The notes beneath the pieces were generated by a model. It ran no database searches. It had not been told where the DNA came from and worked only from the letters and a program-made list of their open reading frames with translations. Below are positions 10,101 through 18,815 of a DNA stretch of 64,000 nucleotides, piece after piece. A program made the translations under genes and the position numbers. Within the stretch, counting starts at the first letter, position 1, and every line of letters starts with the position of its first letter. The DNA comes from Sphingobacteriaceae bacterium GW460-11-11-14-LB5 (GTDB lineage: Bacteria; Bacteroidota; Bacteroidia; Sphingobacteriales; Sphingobacteriaceae): the NCBI GenBank assembly GCA_002151545.1, contig CP021237.1:372001-436000 (forward strand). The letters run 5' to 3'.

Positions 10101-10323
10101 GAGGTACCTGAGGGCGCGTACACTTGAGATTGGTTATACCCTGCCAAAAAGATGGGCAGAAAAAATCAAGATCCAGAATGCAAGGGTATATGTAAACGGA
10201 TACAACCTCTTCTCGATCGATAACCTGAAAGATTATGGTGTAGATCCTGAAATTGCAGACGATAATGGATTGCAATATCCACAGAATAAGTTTTTTAACA
10301 TCGGTCTTAAATTATCGCTATAA
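7120..10323 (+). CDS. SusC/RagA family TonB-dependent outer-membrane transporter
   Basis: 1067 residues. A signal sequence ends near LRAQ (residue 48). It is followed by a carboxypeptidase-regulatory-like domain (about 54-120, VTGTVTDEKGETVVGASIKV), then the plug (LTEVIVVGYNTQKKEAITGA; SIQIRNMGNPLYVIDGIQ region; SVLKDASAAIYGSRASNGVI). The beta-barrel runs to the C-terminal strand ending GLKLSL. It takes up oligosaccharides across the outer membrane with TonB energy and pairs with the SusD lipoprotein directly downstream. The ATG at 7120 gives a 21-residue extension ahead of a second ATG at 7183 (MFLKRKVLSVIF), which would be a more ordinary signal-peptide start. Likely controlled by the divergent hybrid regulator. 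Confidence 0.96.
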   Translation: MKRSLFSYGGFVRLDGYLLQKMFLKRKVLSVIFTSITLILLSFQLRAQEQTAVTGTVTDEKGETVVGASIKVKGTSTGVTTDGNGKFRIQVADKNATLIFIYVGYVNQEVALAGRTQISVQLKPSNNDLTEVIVVGYNTQKKEAITGAISSISSKDLEKVHGGSTVSTGLAGKLPGVSFRMPDGRPGSSANIQIRNMGNPLYVIDGIQQDAGQFNNISPNDIESISVLKDASAAIYGSRASNGVILVTTKRGKNSTRNTFSVDAYTGWQNWVRFPETTDAYQWKVGQATAEMNQNGSTSITQAELDKWKAGTEYGYQSQNWKDIIIAPNAPQTSVNLSASGGSDRVNYYFSATRLDQKGVYGKAREFDFNRTNIQSNIEAKITDRFKVGMLINGRIESRDQPGVPGGDDYWAARFALLRNRPTEQAYANGNPNYPNDIGHNTEQFAVQSKALSGYWKSDWRVLQTNLSASYETPIKGLEIKGLYSYYIADNVINGHEYTYNVYTYHPETGIYEEKVGSSNPYRERRNEKVYTNTYQLQANYNRTFGKHTVGAVLVAERLDRFRTYTFQHAVPQTNILPVLQFADMDGQDFADIQEEQARIGYVGRLNYNYDNKYYLELSGRRDASWKFAPDRRVGYFPSASIGWRITQEKFMKSLLGESNILNDLKLRASYGQLGDDDVGIDPFAYIPGYNYNQGSVILDGKNITTSRDKGPIINNLSWFKSKITDIGLDFTMFGSKLSGTADYFYRKRSGLPAIKNDVIVPIELGYPLNVENLESDAQFGGEFSLNYRDKIGEFNYNVGGNISISRKKLLERYKPRFGNSWENYRSNGTDRYADIFWGYEVTGQFQSIDEINNYNVNIDGKGNRSLLPGDLIYKDQNGDGIIDPLDERPIGYTTAGQPNVGFGFTIGGSYKNFDFTADFSGGAMYSWNQNWEQRWAFQNGGALLQNFADDSWHRTNLYDLNSPWVAGKYPAIRFNDRDHSNNTRNSTFWLHNVRYLRARTLEIGYTLPKRWAEKIKIQNARVYVNGYNLFSIDNLKDYGVDPEIADDNGLQYPQNKFFNIGLKLSL

Positions 10324-10324
10324 C

Positions 10325-12247
10325 ATGAAAACGACTAATCAAATGAAAAAATATATATACACATTTGCTGCCATTGCATGTTTAAGTTTTGCGCAGTCAT
10401 GTAAAAAAGATTCTGAGTTTTTAGATAAACAACCCACCAGTACCTTACCCATTGATGCGGTATGGAAAGACCCCAATCTGGTGCTTACCGTAGTTGGTGA
10501 TCTGTACGATCGTTACCCTGATTTTCAGCGCATCGAATCGTGGTGGCTTTTTGCCGATTTTGATGAGGGTTTTGCTTCAGCAAGTGGTGACTATGGTCGC
10601 CACCAGAATTTGGAATACGGATATGATGCCTGGAGATACTGGGATATGGGCGTTTACAGGCTCATAAATGACCTGAACCTGTTTATTAAACGCGGGCAGG
10701 AAGCGACCGCTTTAAAAGCTGAAGACCGCGACCGTTTTTTAGCCGAAGCGCGTTTTATCAGGGCTGGTGTATACTTCGAGATGGTAAAAAGAATGGGCGG
10801 TGTTCCTTTGATTACAGTTCCCCTGGCCTACGATTATAGCGGCGATCCAAGTTACCTGCAATATCCAAGGGCTAAGGAATCAGAAATTTATGATTTTGTG
10901 ATTTCAGAATTGGAAGCCATTAAAACCATACTTCCTGATAATGCGACCATCCAGAGCAGGGCTACAAAAGCTGCGGCGCTGGCCATGGAATCCAGAGCTG
11001 CTTTATACGCTGGTTCGATTGCCAAATACAGCAATGCTCAATTAAGCCTTCCGGGTGGAGAGGTTGGCATTCCTGCGGCAATGGCTAATGGTTATTTTAC
11101 CAAAGCCTTAAATGCGGCAAAAGAAATTATCGATGGCGGTAAATATTCACTTTACAAAAAGAACCCAAACCTATCCGATAATTTTGCGGCCCTTTTTACC
11201 GATAAAGGCAGTAATCCGGAGGTGATCTTTGCTAAAGATTTTAAATTGAAAACCAATAAGGTTCATGGTTTTACCATCGATAACCAGCCGCGTTCTTCTG
11301 CCGAAGAAGCACAAGGTGGAAGATTAAACCCATCATTAAATCTGGTTCAGTCTTTCGAAAAACTGGATAATACCTATGCCTCTTTGGCTTCGGTTGATGG
11401 CAGTGGAAATCCGGTTTATTATACTAACATCACAGATATTTTTGCTGACCGCGATGCGCGTTTAGCCGGAACGGTAATTCTCCCTGGAACACAGTTTAAA
11501 GGGAAAACGGTAGACATCTGGGCGGGCTACCAATTAGCCAATGGTACCATCATTACCGGAGATAATTTCGGGCAGAGCAAAAAAGAGGTACTGCCAGATA
11601 ATCCGGCATCGGTACAGGTGGTGGGAAGAGATGGCCCTGTTGATGGTTTAGAATTCAGTGCGCAATCAGGCTTTTACGTGCGTAAATATTTAGATCCTGC
11701 TACAGGTTCGGGCCAGATTGGGACCCGGAGCGATGTATGGTGGATCCGCTACCGTTATGCAGAAGTATTGTTAAATGCTGCCGAAGCCGCTTTTGAACTG
11801 GGTGATGCCGCTACAGCAGCCAATTATATCAAACCGGTAAGAGACCGTGCAGGATTAACCGTTGCATTAAGTCCGGCAAATATTACTTTCGACCGTATCG
11901 TACACGAACGAAAAGTAGAATTTGCTTTTGAAGGACATCAGCTTTGGGATATGAAACGCTGGAGGCTGGCCGACAAGGTATGGAACGGCAACAACATGTC
12001 GGCCGCCGATTTTATCAATGCAGCCAATATTGGAAGCGCAACGCGCACCAGTACACAGGTGTTTGGCTTGTGGCCATATAAATACTACAACCCGGGTAAT
12101 GCCAATCACCTGAAGTATATTTTTAAGGTCATTAAACCCAGCCGTGTTACCGCGGCACACCGCTTCCGCATCGGTAATTACTACTCATCTATCGGGCAGG
12201 ATGTACTTAACGGCAATCCGAAAATTATCAGAAACCCTAATCAATAA
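10325..12247 (+). CDS. RagB/SusD family glycan-binding lipoprotein
   Basis: About 640 residues from the ATG two bases after the susC stop; another ATG six codons on is possible. The signal peptide ends in a lipobox (LSFAQSCKK), so it is a surface lipoprotein. SusD hallmarks are visible: the N-terminal FLDKQPTSTLP, the TPR-like helical part (RDRFLAEARFIRAGVYFEMVKRMGGVPLI), and the C-terminal IVHERKVEFAFEGHQLWDMKRW. It forms the lid over the SusC transporter and binds glycan at the cell surface. The reading frame is open further upstream inside susC, but that extension overlaps susC and is not needed. Confidence 0.95.
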   Translation: MKTTNQMKKYIYTFAAIACLSFAQSCKKDSEFLDKQPTSTLPIDAVWKDPNLVLTVVGDLYDRYPDFQRIESWWLFADFDEGFASASGDYGRHQNLEYGYDAWRYWDMGVYRLINDLNLFIKRGQEATALKAEDRDRFLAEARFIRAGVYFEMVKRMGGVPLITVPLAYDYSGDPSYLQYPRAKESEIYDFVISELEAIKTILPDNATIQSRATKAAALAMESRAALYAGSIAKYSNAQLSLPGGEVGIPAAMANGYFTKALNAAKEIIDGGKYSLYKKNPNLSDNFAALFTDKGSNPEVIFAKDFKLKTNKVHGFTIDNQPRSSAEEAQGGRLNPSLNLVQSFEKLDNTYASLASVDGSGNPVYYTNITDIFADRDARLAGTVILPGTQFKGKTVDIWAGYQLANGTIITGDNFGQSKKEVLPDNPASVQVVGRDGPVDGLEFSAQSGFYVRKYLDPATGSGQIGTRSDVWWIRYRYAEVLLNAAEAAFELGDAATAANYIKPVRDRAGLTVALSPANITFDRIVHERKVEFAFEGHQLWDMKRWRLADKVWNGNNMSAADFINAANIGSATRTSTQVFGLWPYKYYNPGNANHLKYIFKVIKPSRVTAAHRFRIGNYYSSIGQDVLNGNPKIIRNPNQ

Positions 12248-12258
12248 TCATATATAAC

Positions 12259-12960
12259 ATGAAAAATAGATTTTATTTCATCATAGGGGCAATTATAGCC
12301 ATGTTTTTTTCCTCTTGTAAAAAGGATAATTACGAGGCACCTGCAGCCGATTTCACAGGCAGGATCGTATACAAGGGCGAAGCCATTAATGTTCAGTACG
12401 GCCAGGTAAACTTCGAACTTTGGCAGTCAGGCTTTGGTAACTACTCCGCACTTAACGTAAATGTAAGTCAGGATGGTAATTATTCAGCTAAATTATTCGA
12501 TGGGAACTATAAACTAGTTTTCTCACCCAACCAGGGTCCGTTTTTATGGAAAAAGAATGCCGCAGGTAAACAGGATACCCTGGCGGTAAACATTAGCGGG
12601 AACAAGGTAATGGATATTGAAGTCATGCCTTATTACATGATCCGCGGTGCTAGCTTAACTGCCGCTTCCGGCAAAGTGAATGGATTCTGCAAACTGGAAA
12701 AAATCATCACCGATGCCAATGCAAAGGATATAGAAAGTGTATCGCTGTATATCAATAAAACACAGTTTGTAGACGGAGGCAATAACTTGGCAATACAACA
12801 ACTCACCGGAACGGCAATTGCCGACCTGAATAACTTAAATATGAGTGTAAATATCCCTACGATTGTACCGGCACAAAATTATGTTTTTGCCAGAATAGGG
12901 GTTAAAATTGCAGGAGTAGACGACCTTATTTTTACGCCTGTTACTAAAATAAATTTTTAG
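12259..12960 (+). CDS. DUF3823 family lipoprotein (SusE/F-position protein)
   Basis: 233 residues with a lipoprotein signal (IAMFFSSCKKD). An N-terminal carboxypeptidase-regulatory-like sandwich (DFTGRIVYKGEAINVQYGQV; FDGNYKLVF) is followed by a second beta-rich domain. This is the composition of DUF3823 proteins, which are found right after susD in many Bacteroidota loci and are thought to be accessory surface glycan-binding proteins. It starts 11 bases after the susD stop, so it belongs to the same transcript. No catalytic motif is seen. Confidence 0.85.
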   Translation: MKNRFYFIIGAIIAMFFSSCKKDNYEAPAADFTGRIVYKGEAINVQYGQVNFELWQSGFGNYSALNVNVSQDGNYSAKLFDGNYKLVFSPNQGPFLWKKNAAGKQDTLAVNISGNKVMDIEVMPYYMIRGASLTAASGKVNGFCKLEKIITDANAKDIESVSLYINKTQFVDGGNNLAIQQLTGTAIADLNNLNMSVNIPTIVPAQNYVFARIGVKIAGVDDLIFTPVTKINF

Positions 12961-12987
12961 TTAATGACAGTATCCACAAAAAAAAAT

Positions 12988-13090
12988 CGTCATCTCGACT
13001 GTAGCGCAGCGAAATGGAGAGATCTAATAGATTTAGCTTCGCTGAGCACTACGTGGTTCTCGGCTACGTTGCACTCCGCTCGAAATGACG
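12988..13090. repeat. dispersed palindromic repeat, copy 2
   Basis: Begins CGTCATCTCGACTGTAGCGC and ends CACTCCGCTCGAAATGACG, with inverted ends and an inner GGAGAGATCT block. The left 35 bases are almost identical to the copy at 16586-16669. It lies between the DUF3823 gene and the first GH43 gene. Confidence 0.8.
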
Positions 13091-13123
13091 ATCTCTTAAG
13101 TTGATATTTATACTTTAAAGTTT

Positions 13124-13152
13124 CGTCATTCCCGCGCAGGTTGGGAATGACG
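13124..13152. repeat. short palindromic repeat with 10-bp perfect arms
   Basis: CGTCATTCCC and GGGAATGACG flank a 9-base loop. It shares the CGTCATT/AATGACG ends with the neighbouring larger palindromes, so it may be a minimal member of the same kind of element. The RNA would form a stable hairpin upstream of the GH43 gene. Confidence 0.65.
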
Positions 13153-13206
13153 ATCAATCGAAATATTATTGATATCAATATCTTACCTTTAATTAATCAT
13201 GATTAA

Positions 13207-14184
13207 ATGAAATATCTTTTTGCCTTTTTTTTATACTGCTTCGTATTTTCTATTGGTAAAAACGCATTTGCCAAGCAATTAAACGATACCATTTACCTGG
13301 CCGATCCAACTATTTTTTTAGACAAGGGTATATACTATTTATATGGTACCAGCGGCGATGAAGGCTTTATGGTTTATGCTTCCCGCGATCTTAAAAACTG
13401 GACTAAACCGGCCGGAAAAAATAAGGGATTTGCCTTAAAAAAGGGCGATGCCTTTGGAACTAAAGGGTTTTGGGCACCACAGGTATTTAAAAAGGGTAAA
13501 ACCTATTTCATGGCTTATACCGCTGATGAACAGATTGCTATTGCCCATAGTAATAGCCCAACAGGTCCTTTTGTTCAGAAAGAATTAAAAGCAATATCAG
13601 GTATAGGGAAACAGATCGATCCATTTGTATTTACCGATACCGATGGAAAAAACTACCTCTATCATGTAAAGCTTGATCAGGGTAACCGGATTTTTGTAGC
13701 AGAACTGAAGCATGATTTTTCAGATGTAATCCCTGAAACAACAAAATTTTGTTTATCAGGAACTGAGCCCTGGGAAAATACGGCAAAAACCGATTGGCCG
13801 GTAACCGAAGGCCCAACGGTTCTAAAAAAGAACAATCTTTATTATCTTTTTTACTCCGCAAATGATTTCAGGAATCCGGATTATGCCGTGGGTTATGCTA
13901 CTTCAGGCTCAGCTACAGGACCTTGGTTAAAATATACAGGCAATCCGATCATCAGCAAAAAGACCTTACAGCTAAACGGAACCGGTCACGGAGATTTTTT
14001 TACGGATAAAAGTGGTCAGCTGCAGTATGTATTTCATACCCATTACACGAACCACAAGGTATCGCCGAGGGCAACCGCTGTTGTCAAAGCGGCTTTTGTA
14101 AAAGATAAAAATGATCGCTACCATATGCAAATCGACGCTGAAAGTTTTCGGTTTTTAAGGCAAAGTGTTGCAAAAACATTCTAG
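13207..14184 (+). CDS. glycoside hydrolase family 43 protein, secreted
   Basis: 325 residues with a signal peptide (about 1-22). A five-bladed propeller pattern is visible with the three GH43 acidic residues in place: Asp33 in YLADPTIF (general base), Asp138 in KQIDPFVF (pKa modulator) and Glu201 in PVTEGPTVL (general acid). GH43 enzymes are inverting arabinofuranosidases, arabinanases or xylosidases; which one cannot be told here. The length equals a single catalytic domain without accessory modules. It lies in the susCD locus, separated from DUF3823 by a repeat-filled gap, so it may have its own promoter or be read through. Confidence 0.9.
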   Translation: MKYLFAFFLYCFVFSIGKNAFAKQLNDTIYLADPTIFLDKGIYYLYGTSGDEGFMVYASRDLKNWTKPAGKNKGFALKKGDAFGTKGFWAPQVFKKGKTYFMAYTADEQIAIAHSNSPTGPFVQKELKAISGIGKQIDPFVFTDTDGKNYLYHVKLDQGNRIFVAELKHDFSDVIPETTKFCLSGTEPWENTAKTDWPVTEGPTVLKKNNLYYLFYSANDFRNPDYAVGYATSGSATGPWLKYTGNPIISKKTLQLNGTGHGDFFTDKSGQLQYVFHTHYTNHKVSPRATAVVKAAFVKDKNDRYHMQIDAESFRFLRQSVAKTF

Positions 14185-14311
14185 GGTTAAATTGATTGCA
14201 TTTGTAGAAATATTGAGATGAAAATGAATCGGTTTAAGAGAAGAAATTGCTTTTTTTAAGGATTGGCGAATGCCACTAATCGAAAAACATAAAAGATGTA
14301 AAGCTTTAAAA

Positions 14312-15349
14312 ATGAACGCTTTGAAAATAAGATATTTGCTGAGTACTTTATGCCTGTTATGGGCAGTGGGCTTGCCTGCACAAACATTTACCAACCCTTT
14401 ATTGCCATCCGGGGCCGATCCTTATAGTTATTATAAAGATGGTTATTACTATTATACCCATACCACTGGCAACCGGGTAGATCTTTGGAAAACCAAAACC
14501 TTAGATGGCTTAAAAGATGCAGAGCGGAAAACCATCTGGCATGCACCTGCAGGCACCATGTATAGTAAAGAAATCTGGGCACCGGAAGTCATGTTTTTAA
14601 GAGGCAAATGGTACGCTTACTTCGCTGCCGATGATGGAAGAAATGAAAACCACCGCATGTATGTTTTAGAAAATGCTTCAGCCGACCCCATGAAAGGCGA
14701 GTGGGTATTTAAAGGTAAAATTGCCGATCCAACTGATAAATGGGCCATTGATGGGGATGTAATCGATTTTAAAGGCCAGTTATATATGATCTGGTCTGGA
14801 TGGGAGGGTGATGAAAACGGCAAACAGGAAATTTTCATCGCCAGGCTTAAAAATCCATGGACGGTAGAAGGAAAAAGAGTGAAGATTTCTACACCAAAAT
14901 TTAACTGGGAAAAAATAGGGGATTTGGGTGGAGGAGCCCATGTGGATGTAAACGAAGGGCCTCAGTTTTTGCCGCATGGAGATAAAATATTTGTCATTTA
15001 TTCAGCCAGTGGCTGTTGGACAGATTTTTATGCCCTGGGTATGCTTTCCGCGTCGGCTAAAAGCAATCTGCTCGATCCTGCTTCCTGGGCAAAATCTGAT
15101 CAGCCTGTTTTCCAGCAGTCGCCAAAAGACAGCATCTACGCGCTGGGTCATAACTCATTTTTTAAATCGCCAGACGGAAAAGAAGACTGGATCCTATATC
15201 ATGCCAACGATAAACCGGGTCAGGGTTGCGGAGGTTTCCGCTCACCCCGTGCCCAAAAATTCAACTGGAATACCGATGGTACACCAAATTTTGGAACTCC
15301 GGTAAAAGCAGGACTGAGCATCACCTCACCATCAAACCGAAATAAATAA
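14312..15349 (+). CDS. glycoside hydrolase family 43 protein, secreted
   Basis: 345 residues from the ATG at 14312, chosen because a clean signal peptide follows (LSTLCLLWAVGLPAQ); the frame is open 14 codons further up. The GH43 triad is present: Asp36 in SGADPYSYY, Asp147 in WAIDGDVID, Glu215 in DVNEGPQFL. The region AGTMYSKEIWAPEVMFLRGKW is typical of arabinofuranosidase-like GH43 proteins, which is inference. It is clearly diverged from the GH43 directly upstream, so the two probably cut different linkages. The next gene follows after 19 bases. Confidence 0.9.
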   Translation: MNALKIRYLLSTLCLLWAVGLPAQTFTNPLLPSGADPYSYYKDGYYYYTHTTGNRVDLWKTKTLDGLKDAERKTIWHAPAGTMYSKEIWAPEVMFLRGKWYAYFAADDGRNENHRMYVLENASADPMKGEWVFKGKIADPTDKWAIDGDVIDFKGQLYMIWSGWEGDENGKQEIFIARLKNPWTVEGKRVKISTPKFNWEKIGDLGGGAHVDVNEGPQFLPHGDKIFVIYSASGCWTDFYALGMLSASAKSNLLDPASWAKSDQPVFQQSPKDSIYALGHNSFFKSPDGKEDWILYHANDKPGQGCGGFRSPRAQKFNWNTDGTPNFGTPVKAGLSITSPSNRNK

Positions 15350-15368
15350 TAATCAGATAAATACCGAT

Positions 15369-16448
15369 ATGAATTTAAAAAACTATGCGCTTCTTGCTGT
15401 ACTGAGTTTGAACATCAGCCTGGGTTTCGCGCAAAAAACAAAAAAAAGTACTGAGCCTGCAAAAGTTTGGTCAGTAGAAAAAGCCAATGCCTGGTACAAG
15501 GAACATAAATGGTTAACAGGTGCAAACTACATTCCTTCCAATGCCATCAATCAGCTGGAAATGTGGCAGGCCGATACTTTTTCACCCGATCTGATTGATA
15601 AAGAACTGGGCTGGGCCGAAGGAATTGGTTTTAACACGCTGCGTGTATTCTTGTTCAGTAAGGCCTGGAGTCAGGATCCTGAGGGTTTTAAAAAGAGAAT
15701 GGATCAGTTTTTAACCATTACCCAAAAACATGGTATTAAACCGATGTTTGTCTTTTTCGACGATTGCTGGAATAAAACTTCAGCCATTGGTAAACAGCCG
15801 GCACCTAAAACAGGTGTTCACAATTCGGGCTGGTTGCAAGATCCCGGTGATCCTGCTTTTAAAGAAGAAGCCAATTTCCCTGAACTCGAAAAATATGTAA
15901 AGGATGTACTTAGCCATTTTGCACACGATAAAAGAATTTTACTTTGGGATTTGTACAATGAACCCGGAAATAGTGGAAAGTTAGAGGCTACCATTCCCTT
16001 GTTAACCAAAACCATCAGCTGGGCAAGAGCAGTCAATCCCGATCAGCCGATTTCTATCGGATTGTGGAGCTGGGGTTTCGAAAAGCTTAACGAAATACAG
16101 CTGGCCAACTCAGATATTGTAACCTACCATAACTATGAGGCACCAGACTGGCACCAAAGAACCATTGATCTGTTAAAAGCCAGCGGCCGGCCACTGATCT
16201 GTACCGAATATATGGCCCGATCACGCAACAGCCGCTTTTCAAACATTTTGCCTATGCTAAAAAATGAAAATGTTGGCGCCATTAACTGGGGATTTGCTGC
16301 GGGTAAAACCAATACCAAATATGCCTGGGATACCCCGCTTGCCGATGGATCTGATCCGATTGAGTGGTTCCACGAAATCTTTCAGCCCGATGGCACCCCA
16401 TACCGCCTGGATGAGGTAAACCTGATTAAAAAACTCAATAACAAATAA
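15369..16448 (+). CDS. clan GH-A (GH5-like) glycoside hydrolase, secreted
   Basis: 359 residues with a signal peptide (ending about GFAQ, residue 22). A (beta/alpha)8 barrel pattern has both catalytic glutamates: Glu198 in LWDLYNEPGN (acid/base) and Glu280 in LICTEYMAR (nucleophile). Also visible is the early FNTLRVFLFSKAW strand. The fold is that of GH5/GH-A retaining enzymes such as mannanases, glucanases and xylanases. The exact subfamily and substrate are not clear. It shares the transcript of the preceding GH43 gene (19-base gap). Confidence 0.85.
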   Translation: MNLKNYALLAVLSLNISLGFAQKTKKSTEPAKVWSVEKANAWYKEHKWLTGANYIPSNAINQLEMWQADTFSPDLIDKELGWAEGIGFNTLRVFLFSKAWSQDPEGFKKRMDQFLTITQKHGIKPMFVFFDDCWNKTSAIGKQPAPKTGVHNSGWLQDPGDPAFKEEANFPELEKYVKDVLSHFAHDKRILLWDLYNEPGNSGKLEATIPLLTKTISWARAVNPDQPISIGLWSWGFEKLNEIQLANSDIVTYHNYEAPDWHQRTIDLLKASGRPLICTEYMARSRNSRFSNILPMLKNENVGAINWGFAAGKTNTKYAWDTPLADGSDPIEWFHEIFQPDGTPYRLDEVNLIKKLNNK

Positions 16449-16812
16449 ATTTTTTTCAGTAGGAAGATCCGAAGAATGGATTCATAAAAATTATTGTCAG
16501 TCTGAGCGGAGTCGAAGACCCTTAGTTGAAAATTGAAATATTTGTCTTTCCAGAGGCTATCATTGATAAACCCCAATAGAATAGTCGTCATCTCGACTGT
16601 AGCACAGCGAAATGGAGAGATCTATCTAGACAGATTTCTCGACTGCGTTGCACTTCGCTCGAAATGACGGTAACTATGGGGATTTTAAGCGTAAATTAAT
16701 TGCTGTCATTCATATTGACTTTTATGAAACAAATAAGCCCTCAGGATGAAACTATTCTTTGCTTAAATTAAAAACATTGCCAAACCCAACCTTAACACAC
16801 AAATTTAAACCA
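16449..16812. other. intergenic gap between GH5-like and GH2 genes, repeat-bearing
   Basis: It holds a short repeat-like stretch at 16496-16521 (GTCAGTCTGAGCGGAGTCGA type) and palindromic copy 3 at 16586-16669. The rest shows no gene. The frame of the GH2 gene is open up to 16759, but the signal peptide begins at 16813. Confidence 0.5.
16586..16669. repeat. dispersed palindromic repeat, copy 3
   Basis: Begins CGTCATCTCGACTGTAGCAC and ends ACTTCGCTCGAAATGACG, very close to copy 2 but with a shorter middle part. It again lies between two genes of the polysaccharide locus. Confidence 0.8.
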
Positions 16813-18663
16813 ATGAACAAAAAAGTATCCATCCTTATCTCGCTGCTGGGGCTCTCGTTATCCCTTTCCGCGCAACAGGACAAATCGTGGTCGATGGTAA
16901 AAGGGAAAATCTCTTCACCATGGGCACAGGAAGTTAATCCTAAAAATGTTTTGCCAGAATATCCACGCCCACAGTTCGAGCGTGCTGGTAACTGGAAAAA
17001 CTTAAACGGACTTTGGGATTATGCCATTTCCGGAAAATCGCAACAACCGGCAATCAATCAGGGTAAAATTCTGGTTCCTTTCGCGGTAGAATCTTCACTT
17101 TCGGGTGTGGGCAAAACCGTTGGTAAGGATAGCCTGCTCTGGTACAAAACCAGCTTTACCGTACCGGCCAATATGAAGGGTAAAGAAATTTTGCTTCATT
17201 TTGGCGCGGTTGACTGGAGAAGTACCGTGAGCATCAACGGTAAAGTGGTAGGTAAACATGAAGGCGGTTTCGATCCTTTCAGTTTCAATATTACGCCGTT
17301 TCTGAACAAGAGTGGAAACCAGACTTTAACTGTAGAGGTCTGGGACCCTACAGATGAAGGCCCTCAGCCAAGAGGAAAGCAGGTGAAAAAGCCTGAAGGC
17401 ATCTGGTATACCCCGGTAACCGGTATCTGGCAAACCGTTTGGATTGAAGCGGTAAATAAAGTACACATCGATCACCTTAAAATAACACCAGATATCGATC
17501 AGCAAACGGTAGCGGTTACCCCATTTTTAACAGGCGCTGGTACTGGCGATCAGGTTAAGGTTTCGGCATGGGATGGCACTACGAAAGTCGCTGAGCAGAT
17601 TGCTGATGGTAACGGTGCAATCAATTTAAAAATTGCGAACCCTAAACTTTGGAGCCCTAAAAATCCGTTTTTATACGATTTAAAAGTTGAACTGATTGCT
17701 AAAAATAAAAAGGTAGATGAGGTGAAAAGTTATTTTGCCATGCGCAAAACCTCAATGGGCAAAGATGAGAATGGTATTCAGCGTATGCTGTTAAACAATG
17801 AATTTGTTTTTCAGTACGGTCCGCTAGATCAGGGCTGGTGGCCAGATGGTCTTTACACTGCACCAACGGATGCAGCCTTAAAATTTGATGTCGATAAAAC
17901 CAAAGAAATGGGTTTTAATATGATCAGAAAACACATTAAGGTAGAGCCCGCACGTTGGTACTACCATTGCGATAAAGCGGGTATGCTGGTTTGGCAGGAT
18001 ATGCCAAGTGGCGATTTGGGTAATGGCTGGGAGAACCGTCCGGGTATTTTAGACCATGGCTCAGATCAAAACAGAAGTGCAGAATCTGAAGGCTATTATA
18101 AAAAAGAGTGGAATGCGATTATCGATGCGCTTTACAATGTGCCTTCAATCGTCGTATGGACACCTTTTAACGAGGCCTGGGGCCAGTTTAAGACGGTAGA
18201 AATTGCCAAATGGACGAAAGAGAAAGATCCTTCAAGGCTTGTAAATACGGCTAGTGGAGGTAATTTTCATCCGGTAGGCGATATTATCGATCTGCATAAT
18301 TATCCACATCCGGCTATGCCGAGCCCTGATTATTTTGGGAAAGATTATGTGCTTGTGCTTGGTGAGTTTGGCGGACTTGGCCTGCCTATTGATGGCCATG
18401 TTTGGCAACAGAAAAACAACTGGGGTTATCAGAGTTTTAAAAACAAAACCGATCTGTTTAACAAATACGCCCAGTTTATGAAACGTTTGGAAGAATTAAT
18501 CCCCTTAGGACTTTCTGCCGGCGTGTACACGCAAACGACCGATGTGGAAGTAGAAACCAATGGATTAATGACCTATGATCGAAAAGACATTAAGTTTTCG
18601 GAAACACAGATGAAAGCATTACATGATAAATTGTACAATATTAGGATTCCAATTAAAAAGTAG
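16813..18663 (+). CDS. glycoside hydrolase family 2 protein, secreted
   Basis: 616 residues from the ATG at 16813, which leads straight into a signal peptide (KKVSILISLLGLSLSLSAQ). Domain order: an N-terminal sugar-binding jelly roll (LNGLWDYAI; LLHFGAVDWRSTVSINGKVV), an immunoglobulin-like sandwich, then the TIM barrel. The acid/base is Glu454 (VWTPFNEAWGQ) and the nucleophile Glu518 (VLVLGEFGGLG). GH2 covers beta-galactosidases, beta-glucuronidases, beta-mannosidases and arabinosidases; the specificity is not evident. At about 600 residues it lacks the extra C-terminal domains of large LacZ-type enzymes. Last gene of the locus. Confidence 0.92.
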   Translation: MNKKVSILISLLGLSLSLSAQQDKSWSMVKGKISSPWAQEVNPKNVLPEYPRPQFERAGNWKNLNGLWDYAISGKSQQPAINQGKILVPFAVESSLSGVGKTVGKDSLLWYKTSFTVPANMKGKEILLHFGAVDWRSTVSINGKVVGKHEGGFDPFSFNITPFLNKSGNQTLTVEVWDPTDEGPQPRGKQVKKPEGIWYTPVTGIWQTVWIEAVNKVHIDHLKITPDIDQQTVAVTPFLTGAGTGDQVKVSAWDGTTKVAEQIADGNGAINLKIANPKLWSPKNPFLYDLKVELIAKNKKVDEVKSYFAMRKTSMGKDENGIQRMLLNNEFVFQYGPLDQGWWPDGLYTAPTDAALKFDVDKTKEMGFNMIRKHIKVEPARWYYHCDKAGMLVWQDMPSGDLGNGWENRPGILDHGSDQNRSAESEGYYKKEWNAIIDALYNVPSIVVWTPFNEAWGQFKTVEIAKWTKEKDPSRLVNTASGGNFHPVGDIIDLHNYPHPAMPSPDYFGKDYVLVLGEFGGLGLPIDGHVWQQKNNWGYQSFKNKTDLFNKYAQFMKRLEELIPLGLSAGVYTQTTDVEVETNGLMTYDRKDIKFSETQMKALHDKLYNIRIPIKK

Positions 18664-18696
18664 ATTCCTATAAATGCAATTTGTATTTAGCGCTAA

Positions 18697-18730
18697 TAAA
18701 AAGACCGCAGCATTAACTTTCTGCGGTCTT
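18697..18730 (-). terminator. rho-independent terminator hairpin
   Basis: A 10-bp perfect stem AAGACCGCAG/CTGCGGTCTT with a 10-base loop. On the minus strand it is followed by TTTATT, suiting the minus-strand gene that ends at 18816. It may also stop the plus-strand GH2 transcript, although the T-run on that side is poor. Confidence 0.7.
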
Positions 18731-18815
18731 ATATGTAATAGGCCCTACTAAATAACTCCTCTGACTATAAATATTAGAGATAAATCTTAATTCAGATAAG
18801 TTAAACGATAAAAAT

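Noticed and set aside
9775..10275. Minus-strand open frame of 166 codons
   Set aside because: Antisense to the conserved end of susC, with no recognisable features and no plausible promoter.
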